Origin: Hypoxylon rubiginosum
Lineage: Eukaryota > Ascomycota > Sordariomycetes > Xylariales > Hypoxylaceae
DNA length: 64,000 nucleotides
Reading direction: 5' to 3'
Assembly (NCBI GenBank): GCA_902806565.1
Contig: CADCXA010000027.1
Location: forward strand, 992,001-1,056,000
Shown here: one piece after another, positions 20,243 through 34,100 of the stretch
How the letters are laid out: each line of letters opens with the position of its first letter
Position numbering within the stretch: position 1 is the stretch's first letter
Translations under genes and position numbers: made by a program
The notes under the pieces: generated by a model
What the model was told of the DNA's origin: nothing
What the model saw: the letters and a program-made list of their open reading frames with translations, nothing else
Database searches by the model: none

Positions 20243-22951
20243 ACACCGAGAATGAGAAACGAGGTATTTGAAGCCCTTCTTCAGGGTGCACATCTGATGA
20301 TGGATGACTTTGCCACTTAGCTGGCCTGTTGGACATTTTCTTACTCCCGTTTATATCTCAGAAATGCATTCCGACGAACTCCGGACTCTCTGGTATGGAT
20401 CTTTCTTACATCTAAACCGACCTTGGTGGTTACTATGTAAAATGGTTGCCTGGAATGATATTCGAACACAGTCGGTATAAATAGATATCTACATACATAA
20501 TACATACATACATGTAGGTAGCTAGTTGCTAGATGGTGATCGAATTCCAAAAATAAACCGTCAAGGTGTGCCTCTAAACCACTTCCGAGAGACCCTTAAT
20601 TAGAACACCATGAACACCATCCTTACCTAAAGCACCCAAACATTCAAACACGCCTGCTGACTAAAATAGGGATACTCGATACGGCATCCTTTCCACCGCG
20701 TAGCGAGTGTCTCGTGACAGTAAGCGTATGTGTGTGCTAGGCGATCATGGTGGCGGACCCCTAACTCTCTGAAGAAACCCTTAACCTATGATGCTGAACT
20801 CGCTGCTTATTAACCCGAGACGACTGTGTTGTTCAATCCACGTTGAATTGGGTTTCATTTCGAGTAAATTACTGGCATGCTAGAGATTATTGCAATATAT
20901 TGACAAAGGCTACATGTTACTTGGTGAGGGTCGGTTGATAGATAAACCTGGGTAGGTAAGCAGAACACATTGACGCCATAAGTACGATGGAAAAAGCAAA
21001 AGACATCTTGATACTCCACGATTCGACCACTTTCTCCAGATGTACGTTATCGTCACAGCTGCGCGGGGTCTCTTTAGCGTCTCTAGTACCTTTAGCGTCT
21101 TAACTCCCTCTCGTCCTATCAGGCTCCCCCCGGAGAAAGACTAAACGAGGTTAGGCCCAAGAAGAGCGGGGTGGGGTATAGATCTTTTACGGTTCTATCC
21201 GCAATCCTCTATCAAGTTCCGTTGCACAAAATGCAAATGACAGGTACCTAAATGTAACATTGAACCTACATACCCACCGCTTACCGGCTACTTACCGTTC
21301 GCCCGTCTCGGGTCATACCCATCATCTTCAACTCTGACATGCGTCCGATCGAATCTCATTTTCGGATGCCACGCAGCTACGCAGCCACGCTGGGAGATGG
21401 GAGACGGAAGATAGGAGAGTATACCTTCTGAGAACTCCAAGGACCAAACTTGACGTGTCGAGATGTAGGTAAGCCGATAAGTTGACGTAGTGGAGACTCG
21501 TTACGTCTCGTTACGTCAAAACGGGCAACTCGAGCCTTGATGACAGCTCAACAAAAGAATGAAAAGAAAAAATGACTTGACAAAGCTCCAACTCCGCGGC
21601 TCCATCTTAGTTGTAAGTACATTGTAGGAATGGATAGGGTACCTAACGGATGGTGGTTAGTGGCTCCGTTTGTCCGCATCGACCCGACTCTTTCACGGAC
21701 GACCGGTCATGATGGTGAAGGTTCATAGCTCATAGCTCAGATTCCAGGCGCTAAAACTGCCACGAGCAGCACGAGCGCCGAATGAAGCATGGATACAACT
21801 TCTCCACAATGTGGGGGAAGAATGGGTTTACTACAAGCTAATGCGGCCAGGTATCGGTGTGTTATGCGTGTCTTCTGTCTTGTGTGATCTTAGTATTAGT
21901 CTCGAGATCCTCGACCAGCCGTGGCGAAATGCTTTCCCGCAGCCAGCTTAGGCTTTGTCATGCCGATTGTAAGTCTGATGGGTATCACAACAGACAGCTA
22001 TGATCGAATATCCCTAACATATGTAATATGTAGGTGATCAGTTACTTTTTGTTGAACTTGGTGGATATATGTAACCTAACCTACTATACTAGGTGCATAC
22101 AGACTACATACATATACGGATTATCTATATTGTCTGGATTAATAAACGTTTTTGTAGCATTCCTGTAGTAAGTCAGCCATCGAATGCGGGGGACAGACGA
22201 CACCCGCCAAACAGGTACCCCCACCGAAAGAGTCCACTTGGGCTGGTCTCCTGCTTGAGACTGTTCGACTCTTTCAGGTACGCGAGGTGTCCCGGGCCAG
22301 CGACGTACGCAAGGGACGCAAGGTACGGAACCATACTCAGACACAGGGCCATGGAATGGTTCCCCGATGGCGAATTCCAATTCGTTTGACCGAGTATACC
22401 CAGAATACTACGAGTACTAAGAGAGCAGTCGAAAAGTTCACGTGAACTATCCTGAGGCACAGAGGCAGCATGATCGAATCTATCTGAAGGGGCCAATCAG
22501 GTCGACTCCTTCAACTCCGGCCCCTCCATTCTCTAGTCTTCGCCCCCGAGAACCCCATGTGTCCGGCAAAGTGGAAATCCTCCGTTCCAGCCTGCCAGCC
22601 TGCCAGCCCGCAAGAACTAGCTTGATCGTTTGGGGTAATGGTTGCTCTCCATCATCACACAATGACACGGTCTAGTAGATTACCCCGCCCTTTATCTCGG
22701 TGCAGATGGTATAGCGGCACGACGGGCATGGTGGCATCAAGACATCTTCCGTCGTATACAAAAGACTGAGGGCCGCCCGTCTTCTTCTGCCGAGAGAAAT
22801 CATCAGTTCCCAAGTTCACAACCATATCCATACTATAACCTTGAAACAGCCTCCTCCTTACATCACTAAGCAAGCAAGCAAAGTCCAATCATCACACCCA
22901 ATCGACCCAATTTCGCTATATACCAACAGATCCAAACGACCAATCACCAAG
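20243..22951. other. long intergenic region upstream of the aldehyde dehydrogenase
   Basis: About 2.7 kb without a supported gene. It includes ATACATACATA and GTAGGTA short repeats near 20500. The last 60 bp before the dehydrogenase start are rich in CAA/ACC, typical of fungal leader sequences. Open frames in this stretch lack family signals. Confidence 0.55.
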
Positions 22952-24639
22952 ATGCCTCTGTCTGTGCAATTGAAGACGCCTGTCACTGGCGAATACACCC
23001 AGCCCACCGGCCTGTAAGTCAACGTCAGGAGCTGCATCAACCCCTTAAATCTCCACCAATCGCATCCCTTCAACCGCTTCTCCAATTTCCCTCTTTGTCC
23101 ATTTGGGATTGATGAGCTAATCATCCTCACCTATCTTTTAGATTCATTAACAACGAATGGGTTGAGGGTGTTGATAAGAAGACCATCGAGGTCATCAACC
23201 CCACCACCGAGGAGGTCATCTGCCACGTAGCTGAAGCCACGGAGAAGGATGTCGACATTGCGGTAGCAGCAGCCCGAAAAGCGTTTGAAGGCCCGTGGCG
23301 GAAGGTCACCCCCCAACAGCGCGGCATCTACATGAACAGACTCGCCGACCTGGTAGAGAAGAACCTAGACCTGCTGGCTGCTGTCGAGTCCCTAGACAAT
23401 GGCAAGTCCATTACCATGGCGCGAGGTGATGTCGGTGCCGTCGTCGGCACGCTCAGATACTACGCCGGCTGGGCCGACAAGATTGAGGGCAAGACCATCG
23501 ACATCGACCACGAATCGTTCCACTACACCAGACAGGAGCCGGTACGTTGCATAAAACCCCAGAAGAGTTATCAAGACATGCGAGTAGGGCACTAATTCTT
23601 TTCCTTCTAGCTTGGCGTATGCGGTCAGATCATCCCGTGGAACTTCCCCATGCTAATGCTTGGCTGGAAATTCGGACCGGCTGTCTGCACCGGAAACACT
23701 GTCGTCCTCAAGACCGCCGAGCAGACGCCTCTTTCTGCCCTCGTCTTCGCCAACTTCATCAAGGAGGCCGGATTCCCCCCGGGAGTCTTCAACATCATCT
23801 CCGGTTACGGCAGGGTCGCTGGTGCTGCCATCTCTTCTCACATGGACATCGACAAGGTTGCCTTCACTGGCTCTACTGTCGTCGGCCGCACCATCATGAA
23901 GGCTGCTGCGTCATCCAACCTGAAGAAGGTGACTTTGGAACTCGGCGGCAAGTCGCCCAACATCGTCTTCAACGATGCGGACATCGAGCAGGCCATCTCA
24001 TGGGTCAACTTTGGTATCTACTTCAACCACGGTCAAGTCTGCTGCGCTGGTTCGCGAGTCTACGTACAGGAGGGCATCTACGACAAGTTTATCGCGGCCT
24101 TCAAGGAGCGAGCGGAGAAGAACTCGGTCGGCGATCCCTTCCACGAGGGCACCTTCCAGGGCCCGCAGATCAGCCAGCTGCAATACGACCGCGTCATGGG
24201 ATACATTGAGGCGGGTAAGAAGGAGGGAGCTACGATCGAGCTAGGTGGTGAGCGCCACGGAGGCAAGGGCTACTTCATCCAGCCGACCATCTTCACCAAC
24301 GTCACCCCCAACATGAAGATCATGCAAGAAGAGATCTTCGGCCCCGTCGTCGCGGTGGCCAAGTTCAAGACGGAAGACGAGGTGATCGCGTTGGGCAACG
24401 ACAGCAACTACGGATTGGCCGCTGCCGTCCACACTCAGGACCTCAACACCGCCATCCGAGTCAGCAACGAGCTCCGCGCAGGTACCGTATGGGTGAACTG
24501 CTACAACCTGCTCCACCACCAGCTGCCGTTCGGCGGCTACAAGGAAAGCGGAATCGGTCGCGAGCTGGGCGAGGCCGCGCTCGCCAACTACACGCAGAAC
24601 AAGTCGGTGGCCATCCGTCTGGGTGGTGCGATGTTCTAA
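22952..24639 (+). CDS. aldA: NAD(P)-dependent aldehyde dehydrogenase (AldA-like)
   Basis: Exons 22952-23013, 23142-23541 and 23611-24639, with introns of 128 and 69 nt (donors GTAAGT and GTACGT, acceptors TTTTAG and TTCTAG), encode 496 residues. Class-1/2 ALDH motifs are all present: [20 protein letters not shown] in the Rossmann region, [23 protein letters not shown] with the general-base Glu, GQVCCAGSR with the nucleophilic Cys, and EEIFGPVV. The length equals that of Aspergillus AldA, a cytosolic enzyme that oxidises acetaldehyde to acetate during ethanol catabolism. There is no mitochondrial presequence, which supports a cytosolic location. Intact. The assignment to the ethanol-pathway isoform rather than another ALDH1-type enzyme is inference; strong codon bias towards C-ending codons suggests high expression. 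Confidence 0.93.
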
Positions 24640-26417
24640 GCGGGTCGAAGAAAAAATAAAAATAAAACCCCAAAAATGTCGAACTCGAACTGTCGAAGCG
24701 TGCTATTGAGATCGAATCCAGTACACGTCACTCACTTGTATGTAATGAGGACCTAAAATTCCCGGGTCGGTTTATGGATATGAAATGAGATCATGGAATG
24801 GAAAGGTTCCTCTGTATATCATTGATACTTTTAGCTAGCTTGCCAGGGTCTACGGTTCCGTGGCAAAATCCAGATTGAAACGTTTAAACCTATTTTATGC
24901 TGTTGCCTAAGTCGGCTGTCTGTGACTGTTGTTCGAATGCGAGTGACGGAATTCGATGGAAGATCATTGTCGTAGAGATCATCGCGAGTGAGATGAAAAG
25001 GGGGGCAAACGGATAGGCTGATTTCGAGAATGTCGACATTGACGGAGTTTGAATTGAGGGAGACGTGAGGCCTCTTATCTACATATATGTGTAGGTAAAG
25101 TACCTATCTAAACGAGTGGTGCGTCACATCTTCTGGAAGGATTCAAGACCTAGAAAAAGGACCCAAATATCCAGAAACAACTATCGTGAACCGGGGGGGT
25201 GATGACCTTGAAATAAATCAGCCTTAACGGCCCAGGTGGTGGACTGGGATTGTTAACGGAGGCTGCGGGGCTGAGCTGAGGGTGTCCCTTGTTGATCAGG
25301 TCCATCAGGTCCAAGATCAGGTCAACCATCCGGATGGATCAGCTGAGGGGTCTGTGCGCATGATATGGACGGTACGTACCTCCCAGCATCGCTATCGACG
25401 CTATCTAATCTTATGGTAATTGGCTGGATTGGCTGTGCACACAACTGATCAGGGAGCTAGCGCAGGGGCTAACTGCACCTAACTGCAAGCTGCAGCAGGT
25501 AGCGATGCATCCAGCGCGCTTATGCATCTGCGTCTGCGTCTGCGCGACAAATCGATTTCCATCTCTCCAGTCTTCGCCTCTTTTCGCCATCCTTGTGCAT
25601 TTCATCTCCATGTTCATGCATCTTGCCAAAGGTTTATTTTCACCTCCACTATGTATCTACACGAGTAACTAAATGCGAAGAACATGATTTGTTTCATCCG
25701 AGACGACACGCTTGTTTCCCCCCGGACCTCTATTCATTAAATCGTATACGAATGTCCTTTTTTCGCATTTCTCGGCTAATAGCCCAAGTGACCTGAGCCC
25801 TCCTGAGACATGTAAGGAACTCGGAGTCAACTGAGGCCTACCCCGGTCTCCAGGCGCTCTATGGCGGATGACTTTTTCGGTCAACCCTTTACTATTATAT
25901 CGCCCGCTTGAGGCTGGGTTGACAGTTGAACAGCCCAACCGGGGCAATATGGTTTCTTATGTGTATTTGGCTCTGACTCTAGCTTATCTCTAGCTTGTCG
26001 AGACAGCCACTGACCGAATACCCTCGCCCTCCACTACAGCGACGTCAACTGGGGAGGCCATGAGGTTCGTTCCTAGAGCCGCGTGATATGTATTACTAGG
26101 TTTTTAGACTTCATCTGCTTGCTCTCCGTACCCACCATAGCCTCGTGGGGAGGCCTATCAAAAGGTGATGCCTAGGATACTCAGTTTATAATGAACTCTC
26201 CTGCATATCGGTCGAGTCCAATCTTGGCCTGCCCATCTCTTCCTATTCGTCTCCATCCCCTACTAGTTTCCGCGGCTGCATCTGCAATCCACCAACACAA
26301 CTTCGTGCTTTATCCAGTCAAAATCCAGCATCACCCTGTTGATCTTCACCTCCTAGTCTAACCTACCATACAGCGTTGACCCTCGGATAGAGAGGGGCGC
26401 TCTTATCACCTCTCCAT
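24640..26417. other. intergenic, no gene recognised
   Basis: Contains the 3' region of the dehydrogenase and the leader of the coiled-coil gene (pyrimidine-rich around 26180-26400). Only short unsupported frames. Confidence 0.55.
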
Positions 26418-27128
26418 ATGTTCGAGTACCGAATCAAGACAACTCCCACAGGTCGGCAGCAGTTCGTGCGTTCTCAGTCCTTCTCTCATCATCACGATCA
26501 CGATCATCACCGCCATCACTACCGAACACGATGTTTCGATAACTGCGCTGGCATCTCGCTCGACCAGTGGAACACCTTGTGCGGCCAGAACAAGACTCTC
26601 ATCGGGGACAATGACGCCTTGACCCGCGAGAACCAGACGCTGAAGAGCGACCTTCAAGCCACATCTCAAGAAAACGGCCGGCTCATCGCGTACAACCAGC
26701 AGATGATCGACGAGATCGAAGTACTGAGACGGTCTCACTCTCACGACAGCGATACCACCGAGAGATTTCGTCGGCGGGTGGCAGCTCTTAAAACGGAGGT
26801 AGACAACAAGGATCGAGAAATCCGCCGCATCGAGAAAGAGAACGACACCTTTGCGACGCGAGTCCGCGTCCTAACGCAGACCGTCTCAGACCACGCCAGG
26901 AGGATCGCAGATATGACCACAGATCTTATCAACTGGGAGAAGAGATCCGACAAATTTGAGGGCTGGTACAACGACATGAAGAGCAAGTTCGAAAATGTGA
27001 GGCGCTTAGTGGCGTCTCAAACGAGAGAACTGGACGACAAGAATATTCTTATCGAGGAACAGCGCCGCATGATTCGTCGGCTCGAGACTGCACTCCCTCC
27101 TCCTCGTCGACGGTATTCTTGTGTTTAG
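26418..27128 (+). CDS. coiled-coil protein, function unknown
   Basis: Single exon of 236 residues beginning MFEYRIKTT, with CATATG context at the start. A His-rich patch (SHHHDHDHHRHHYR) lies at residues 23-36, a Cys-containing segment (RCFDNCAG) follows, and from about residue 50 to 225 the protein is an almost continuous coiled coil with charged heptads (LTRENQTLKSDLQ, VDNKDREIRRIEKEND, SQTRELDDKNILIEEQ). It ends RRRYSCV. No catalytic domain or membrane helix. I do not recognise a family. It resembles the other coiled-coil protein at 44992 only in architecture, as far as I can see by eye. Confidence 0.7.
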   Translation: MFEYRIKTTPTGRQQFVRSQSFSHHHDHDHHRHHYRTRCFDNCAGISLDQWNTLCGQNKTLIGDNDALTRENQTLKSDLQATSQENGRLIAYNQQMIDEIEVLRRSHSHDSDTTERFRRRVAALKTEVDNKDREIRRIEKENDTFATRVRVLTQTVSDHARRIADMTTDLINWEKRSDKFEGWYNDMKSKFENVRRLVASQTRELDDKNILIEEQRRMIRRLETALPPPRRRYSCV

Positions 27129-29412
27129 GATTCTGAAACGGACGTGTAGGATTTCGGCTAGGCATTTGGGAGTTAGCACAGCATTTCGTTTGGGCTTACA
27201 TTCAGGGGAAAGGGGGGTTTCCGGTCAGTAAATTGATCTGATTGTGCAACGCGAAACGTGTTTACGTGTTGTAAGCTTAACATTCATCGCACTTCTGGTC
27301 GTTACAAGCATGCTCATGTTATTTTTTCAGTTTTATTGTCTTCATTCATTATTTGGTTTCATTTTAGTAGGGCATTCAGGAGGTCACACATGGGAAAGGG
27401 GGTCGGAATAATCTGTTATCTTGGTATTCAATATTCTTGATTATGATGTATGATTACGTCCAATATTACTAGCTAGTTCTGACATAAAATTTGATACCCT
27501 GACTTCATGTCTTTAGAAGAAAACAGAGGAAATTTTTGTGATCGGTTCTTGCATGACTACTTCAGTGTAGCGCAGACTGAGAACCAAGGCATTTTATTGA
27601 ATACAAACAGGCTGGTACATTACAACTGGCATTCAGAGGCATCATCAAGCGAGCTGATGACTCAGGTCGCTGAGAAACTCGCAAAAGAGCACTTCTGAGT
27701 CGACCGGTCGGATGGTCTTTCGTCTCGTGGAACAAGTCTGAGCCAGTCGTCATGTGAGGGGATACACTTGGACAGCCACAGGGTTGACGCCCTGGGCCAA
27801 CACATGATGCCCGCCTACCTCATAGTCCGACGACGCACTATTTTTTCATTCTACGTAGGTAGATAGTATCGAGCAAAGCAAATACGATATTCGTCTTGTC
27901 CTCGCTAAAAGATGATGAATCGGCGCCGAACGTAGCACAGAGGAAGCTCTCTCATCGTCTCGTACTACCCCCTCTCCCCCCACGGTTCTTGTACCCCCGA
28001 GAGTCGTCAGCCTCGGTCGAACGTCAGGCCGCCGCTCAGGCTGAACATCATTGCGCGGGTGTGCTTTTCAACGAACTGACTACGTAGGTAGTTACGTACA
28101 ATACATACTAGTGGCACCGAGTAAAAAAGAAAAAAAAAAAAAAGAATCGTTTGCCACACGAGCCTAGCCGCGCATGAGGAAAAGGTATCAACCTCTTTTT
28201 GACGGAGGACAGAACCTACGTCCCTAACACCGAAGTGTATTTTGCTCTAGGGGTAACGAAGGATATCATCATGCGCGCCTGAGTCGTCAGACTGTGAGCT
28301 GTATAAGTTTGCTTACCTGAGAAGCTTGGCGGTGACCCGAATTAGTGCTTAGTATAGTAACAGATGCAAGATTCAAGGAAAGAAGGAGACGACATACGGC
28401 CTCCCATCAGAAGCTATTATTGGCTAGTCTTCTTATTAATCGGTCTACATTGTAGTCTTACCCATGCGGTAATCCTCCCCAGAATAGCTCTCTCCCGTCT
28501 GCAGTCAGACGCCAATATTCCAAACTGACGTCTGGGAGTCTACGTATGTTTTCGATTTGATCGATGGCATGCTTTGCTGGTTAGCTGGCTGGTTTGGTTT
28601 GGTTTGGTGTTTTGGTGTATCGCTGGCGGACGATCGGCGAACATTACGAAAGGAGCAAAACGGGGGCTTTTGGTTGGCCGCCGAGCGCATCATGGCCTTC
28701 TCAGCCGCGGACCACGCACCCCATCAGGTAAGCAAGCATACCTCGGTAACGAGATATTTTTGGCACCCTACTCTACGTACTGTATATGGGCTGCCCCCCT
28801 CTTAAGTCCGGGACGCTGTATACAACAGCTTCTTTATTGCTGCCGCAAGAGCGTTTTTAGAAAAGCTCCAGCTCAGTCTGCGAGCCGTGGGACCCGAGCA
28901 TTGGCACGTAAGACCGGTCCTGGCAACACCATCAGCCATTCACAAACTCATCACTGACAGCTCAGCGTCGGTACCACCGGATCATGATCATCTGTAAGTT
29001 GGCTCAAAAGTGCAGTTTTCGTTCTTTTCTGTCTGGTCCAGTTACTTTCGGGAACGGTTTTTGATCCTAGAGGCGCAATGTCCGGCGCAATTCGCATCAA
29101 TCCCCGGCGTTGTGCACCTCGAACGTCCGCTAGCTGTGCCTTCTTCGGGGAGGCAACTCGCAAGCCCGATAGAAATGTCCACCGTTCGTCCAGATATGAG
29201 ATAGACACTAAACTAGTGGTGTGCAGTAGCATGAACTGGTTCCTGAGTGAGGTAGCGGGAGTGGCCGTTGGCCTCTTTATGACAACGAGATGGATTAGCT
29301 AGGCTGATAAAGTCTTGGATTTTTCTCAAGGGAATGTTTTCCCTGATAATAATCCGTCTCAAGAAGAGACAGCTGCAGTGGCTGTGCCAATTAATGATGT
29401 AGCTTGGTTACC
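27129..29412. other. intergenic approach to the AT-rich block
   Basis: No gene supported. Contains a poly-A tract at about 28124-28143 and CTACGTAGGTAG motifs near 27853 and 28081. Open frames near 28574-28957 have no family signal. Composition is normal until roughly 29430. Confidence 0.55.
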
Positions 29413-29432
29413 GTTAACATGCACATGTTAAC
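29413..29432. repeat. perfect palindrome at the left edge of the AT-rich block
   Basis: GTTAACATG and CATGTTAAC arms of 9 bp are separated by CA. It is the last notable GC-containing structure before base composition drops. Confidence 0.9.
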
Positions 29433-29743
29433 AGGGGGTTGGGTTAGCTTCAATACTCTAATATTCCAATATTACTAAAGTTAGAGATAACAACTAACTT
29501 AGGTAAGCATATATTAACTTCTTTTTATTTTATTAGTACTGCCACAATTTCATTAACTAATCATATATTTAAAATCGCCCCGCACTTTTTAATATTTTTT
29601 TTTATAGTTTTATTATAATAAAATCTATAAAAATATAAATAATATAAAAAAATTATATAAAACAAGTTTTATTAAATTATATTAATTATTAATTTTTTTA
29701 AGTTATAATAAAATAAATTAATTAATTTTATAAAAAATTTATT

Positions 29744-29936
29744 AAATATATATTAAAATATAGTTAACTAATTAATATAAATATTAATATAATATAAAAA
29801 AATATAATAAATTTAACTTTTAATTATAATTTTTTTTTTTAAAAAATATATATTAAAATATAGCTAGTTAATTAATATAAATTTTATATATAATATAAAA
29901 AAATATAATAAATTTAACTTTTAATTATAGTTTTTA
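29744..29936. repeat. tandem duplication of about 101 bp
   Basis: Two copies share long stretches such as ATATATTAAAATATAG and AATAAATTTAACTTTTAATT at an offset of 100-101 bp. They differ by a few C/T-type changes and indels. Confidence 0.8.
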
Positions 29937-30137
29937 TTTTAATAAATATAATATTATATAAACTTATAATATAACTTTTCTTTTTTTAATTAAAATTAAA
30001 TAAATTTTATAAAATTTATAATATTTTAAATTATATTATTAGTTATTATTTTTATAATTATTTATTTATAATATTTAATTAATTTATATTATTAATAAAA
30101 CTTATAAAAAAACATTTAAATTATTTAAAATTATTTA

Positions 30138-30938
30138 TTTAATTTTAATTAAATATATTTAAAAATTATTATATTTATAAAACTTATAAAAGAACGGTTT
30201 AATTTTTTAATTATAATATAAATAAATTTAATTAAGCTTAATTAAACGTGTTTAAAAAATATATAAACTTATAAAAAAATATTTTAATATATTTTAATTA
30301 TTATTTTTAAATATATTTAATTAAATTTAATTAAATATATTTAAAAAATATATAAATATATAAAATAAAATTTTAATATATTTAAAATATTTTTAAATAA
30401 ATTTAACTAAACTTAATTAAATGTATTTATAAAATAAATAACTAAATTTTTAGTTATTTAATTAGTTTATAACTTTTATATTATATTTATAAGTTTTATA
30501 AAAAAATATTAATTTTTTAATTAACTTTAAATATAATTAATTAAATTTAATTAAATATAATTAAAAAATAAATAATTTTTATTTATTTAATTTTTAACTA
30601 TTTAATTAACTTATTATTTTTTTAATTATATTTATAAGTTTTATAAAAAGGTATTAATTTTTTAATTAACTTTAAATATAATTAATTAAATTTAATTAAT
30701 TATAATTAAAGAATAAATAAGTAACTATTATTTTTATTATTTAATTAATTTAGATTTTTTTTTATTACGTTTATAAAGTTTATAAAAAAACATTTAAATT
30801 TTAATTTTAATTTAAATATATTTAATTAAACTTAGTTAAATATATTTAAAAAATAAGTAGCTTATAACCGTTAAAGTTTTTAAAAATAATAAATATATTT
30901 AATAAAACTTAGTTAATTATATTTAAAAAATAAGCAGT
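30138..30938. repeat. degenerate tandem array, about 8 copies of an ATTTAATTAAA core
   Basis: A core like TTTAATTAAACTTAATTAAA followed by TATATTTAAAAAAT recurs at about 30138, 30225, 30310, 30396, 30530, 30675, 30814 and 30892. Spacing is about 80-145 bp. The intervening TTATAAGTTTTATAAAAA segment is also shared by several units. Confidence 0.75.
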
Positions 30939-31121
30939 TTATAATTAGTTAAACTTTTAAAAATAAAATATATTAATTTAAAAATAAATTATTTATATTA
31001 ATTTAAACTTTTAATTATAAATGTTTTTTAAGTATTTTATATTATATTAATAATAAAACATTAATTTATATTTATATTTATATATAATAAAAAATTAAAT
31101 TTATTTTTTTATTTTTATATA

Positions 31122-31146
31122 TTTTTTTTTTTTTTTTTTTTTTTTT
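31122..31146. repeat. poly-T run
   Basis: About 25 consecutive T within the AT-rich block; length may be inexact in the assembly. Confidence 0.9.
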
Positions 31147-34100
31147 ATTCTTTTATTTTTATTATATTTAGATTTTTTTTTTTATTTTTACTTAATTATA
31201 ACTTAACTTTTAACACTTATAATAAACATTTATTTAATTTATTAAACTATATAATAAAGTAAGTATTTTTTAATATTAAAACCTAGTTATAAAAATTTTT
31301 TAAATTTAAAATATATAAATATTTTTTTTTATTTTTAATGTTATAACTATCTTTTATTTTAACGATTAATATACCGTTACTATAACTTTTTTATTTATTG
31401 TAATTTATTTTTTTAAAAGTATATATATATTTATTAGATTTATTTAAAAATTAAGTTTATTAAATAATTTTATATTTTAAATTAATAAAAAATAATTATT
31501 TATTAATAATATTAAACTAAAAATAATAATAATAATAATAATAAAACTAACTTTAAATAAATAAAATTAACTTGTTAATTTATATTTTTTAAAGTTATAA
31601 AATTATTTTTTTATTATTTAGTTCCGGATTTTTTCTTACCTTTTTTATATAAATCTTTTATAAAAATCGCTTTTAATTATTATTTTTTAAATTAAGGTTT
31701 TAATAACTATTTATTAAATAATATAAATAGTTATTTTATAAAGTTATAATATTTTAAAATTTTTACTAATAATAAATGTTCCTAGTTATATATATAAGTT
31801 TTTTATAATATTAATAATTTTTTTAATAAACCTTTTAACGTTTTTCTTATAAAAAACCACTTTACGTTATAATTTTCTTTTTTTTTTTTAGTTAATAAAA
31901 ACCTATTATTATAAAAATAAAACTTATTTTTTAATTTTTTTTAAAACTTTAATAAGTTATATTAAAAATAATTTTATTAAAAAAATAATTCTTATAAATT
32001 AACATTATTCTTAATTATATTTATAAGTAAAAAAGCTTTTATTTTTATAAATTTATTAAATAATTTACCTTTTTTATTTATAATTTTTAAAAAAAATAGC
32101 TTTTTATTATTATTAATATTAATTAGTTTAATTATAATAAATAATAATTTAAGTTTTTTATTAAAACTTATATTAACATTTATTTTATTAAAGTTTAATA
32201 AAATATTTAACTTTTTTTTAAAGCTTAAAAATATTAAGTGTAAAACTAAATAAAAACCAATAACATTAAATATATTAAAATAAAAGTTAAAATAAAATAT
32301 ATTTATATTTAATTTTAGTTATTATATTTTAATAATATTTAATTATTTTTAATAAAATTTAAAAGGAATTAATAATATGTTAATATATAATTTAGATATT
32401 TAAATAATTTTAATATATATTTATTTTTTTAAAACTTTTTATTTTATTTATTTTTTATATAATAAAACATATTATAATAAAGCGTGTTAAATATATTTTA
32501 AAGATATTAACCTAAGAAAAAATAGATTTTATATATACTTCTTTTTATTTATAAGTTTTTTTATTTTTTATTTAAATTTTTTATTTATATTTTTTAGTTT
32601 TAATTAATATTAAATATTTTTTTTAGTTATTATTATTTTATTTACTTTTAATATATAAATATTATTATATTTTAATATATAATTAAGTTTTTTTAAAATT
32701 TATTATTATTTAAAACCAGCTTATTATAACTATATATTATTTATTTCTTTTTTATTTTTATATAATAAATATATATAAATTTATTAAAATTTACATTAAA
32801 TATAAGAAAATTTATACGTTATTTAAAATAACTTTTAATTTTTATATAAAAAATTTTTATTATATTTATTATTTATATTATATTTTAAAATAATATTAAC
32901 TATTAAATAAAATTAATTTAAATATATTTTATTAATTTAAATATTTTTAAAAGTTTAAAATTAAAAAAAATAAAATAACTAAATAATAATAATTTAAGCT
33001 TTAAAATTTTTTATAATTATTTTAAACCTTAAACTAATAACTTTTAAAATAAAATTATTTATTATATTTTTTACATTTTTATTATAAAAAATAATTAAAC
33101 TTTATTAAATATTATAAAACTTAGTTATATAATAATAAACCTTTATAAATAAATATTTATAATATTAATATTATAAATAAATAATATAATTTTTATAACA
33201 CGTTTTATTAGTTTAATAAACATTTTAAAAAAAAAATAAAAAAAAATAAAACCTTTATATTTTATTATAAAAATAAAAATATATAACTAATAGAAATTTA
33301 TAAACTTTTTAAGTTTTTATAATTATTATTAATTAACTTTAACTTAAAAACTTAAAAATTTTAAAAAAACATTTAATAGTTTAACTTCGTTTTTTTTTTT
33401 ATATTTATTTTATATAAACTTATTAATTATAATATTAATAGTTTAAATCTTAGTTATTTTTAAATTTAAAAGATTTTATATTATATAATTAGTTTTTTAG
33501 AAATAATATAAAATAAACGGTTTAAATATATTTAATTATATTTTTATAATTTATAATTAGTTATTTAATATTAATTTATTATTAATAATAATAATTTAAA
33601 TTTAAATATTTTAATATAACTTTTTAAAAAGATTTATATAAATAATCTATATATTAAAAAATATATTATAACTTAAAAACAAATATAAAAAGCTATAAAT
33701 AATTTAAAAAACTTAAATATAAATAATTTTATAATTTAATTTATATTAAAATTTAACTTAAATATAATTTTTAAAAAAAATATAAATTAATAATATAAAA
33801 ACTTTTTAAAAACTAAAAATATTATTAATATTATTTTAAACGTTATAAAAAAAAATTAATAATAAAAAAAAATTATTTTAACCAAATAAATTATTATAAA
33901 AAAAATATCGTTTTTTTATATATATATTCTTATAAACCATTTAATATATATACCGTTTATTTATATATTAATATAGCTATATAAAAAAACTAATTATAAT
34001 TTAAATATATAATTTTATAATAAAAATTATAAAAAAAAAAACTTATTTTTATAATAATATTTTTAATATTATTTATATAATTATAAATAAAAAGTATTAA

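Noticed and set aside
28574..28957. 127-codon plus-strand frame before the AT-rich block
   Set aside because: No motif, overlaps another frame of equal quality, and contains no coding-type regularity.
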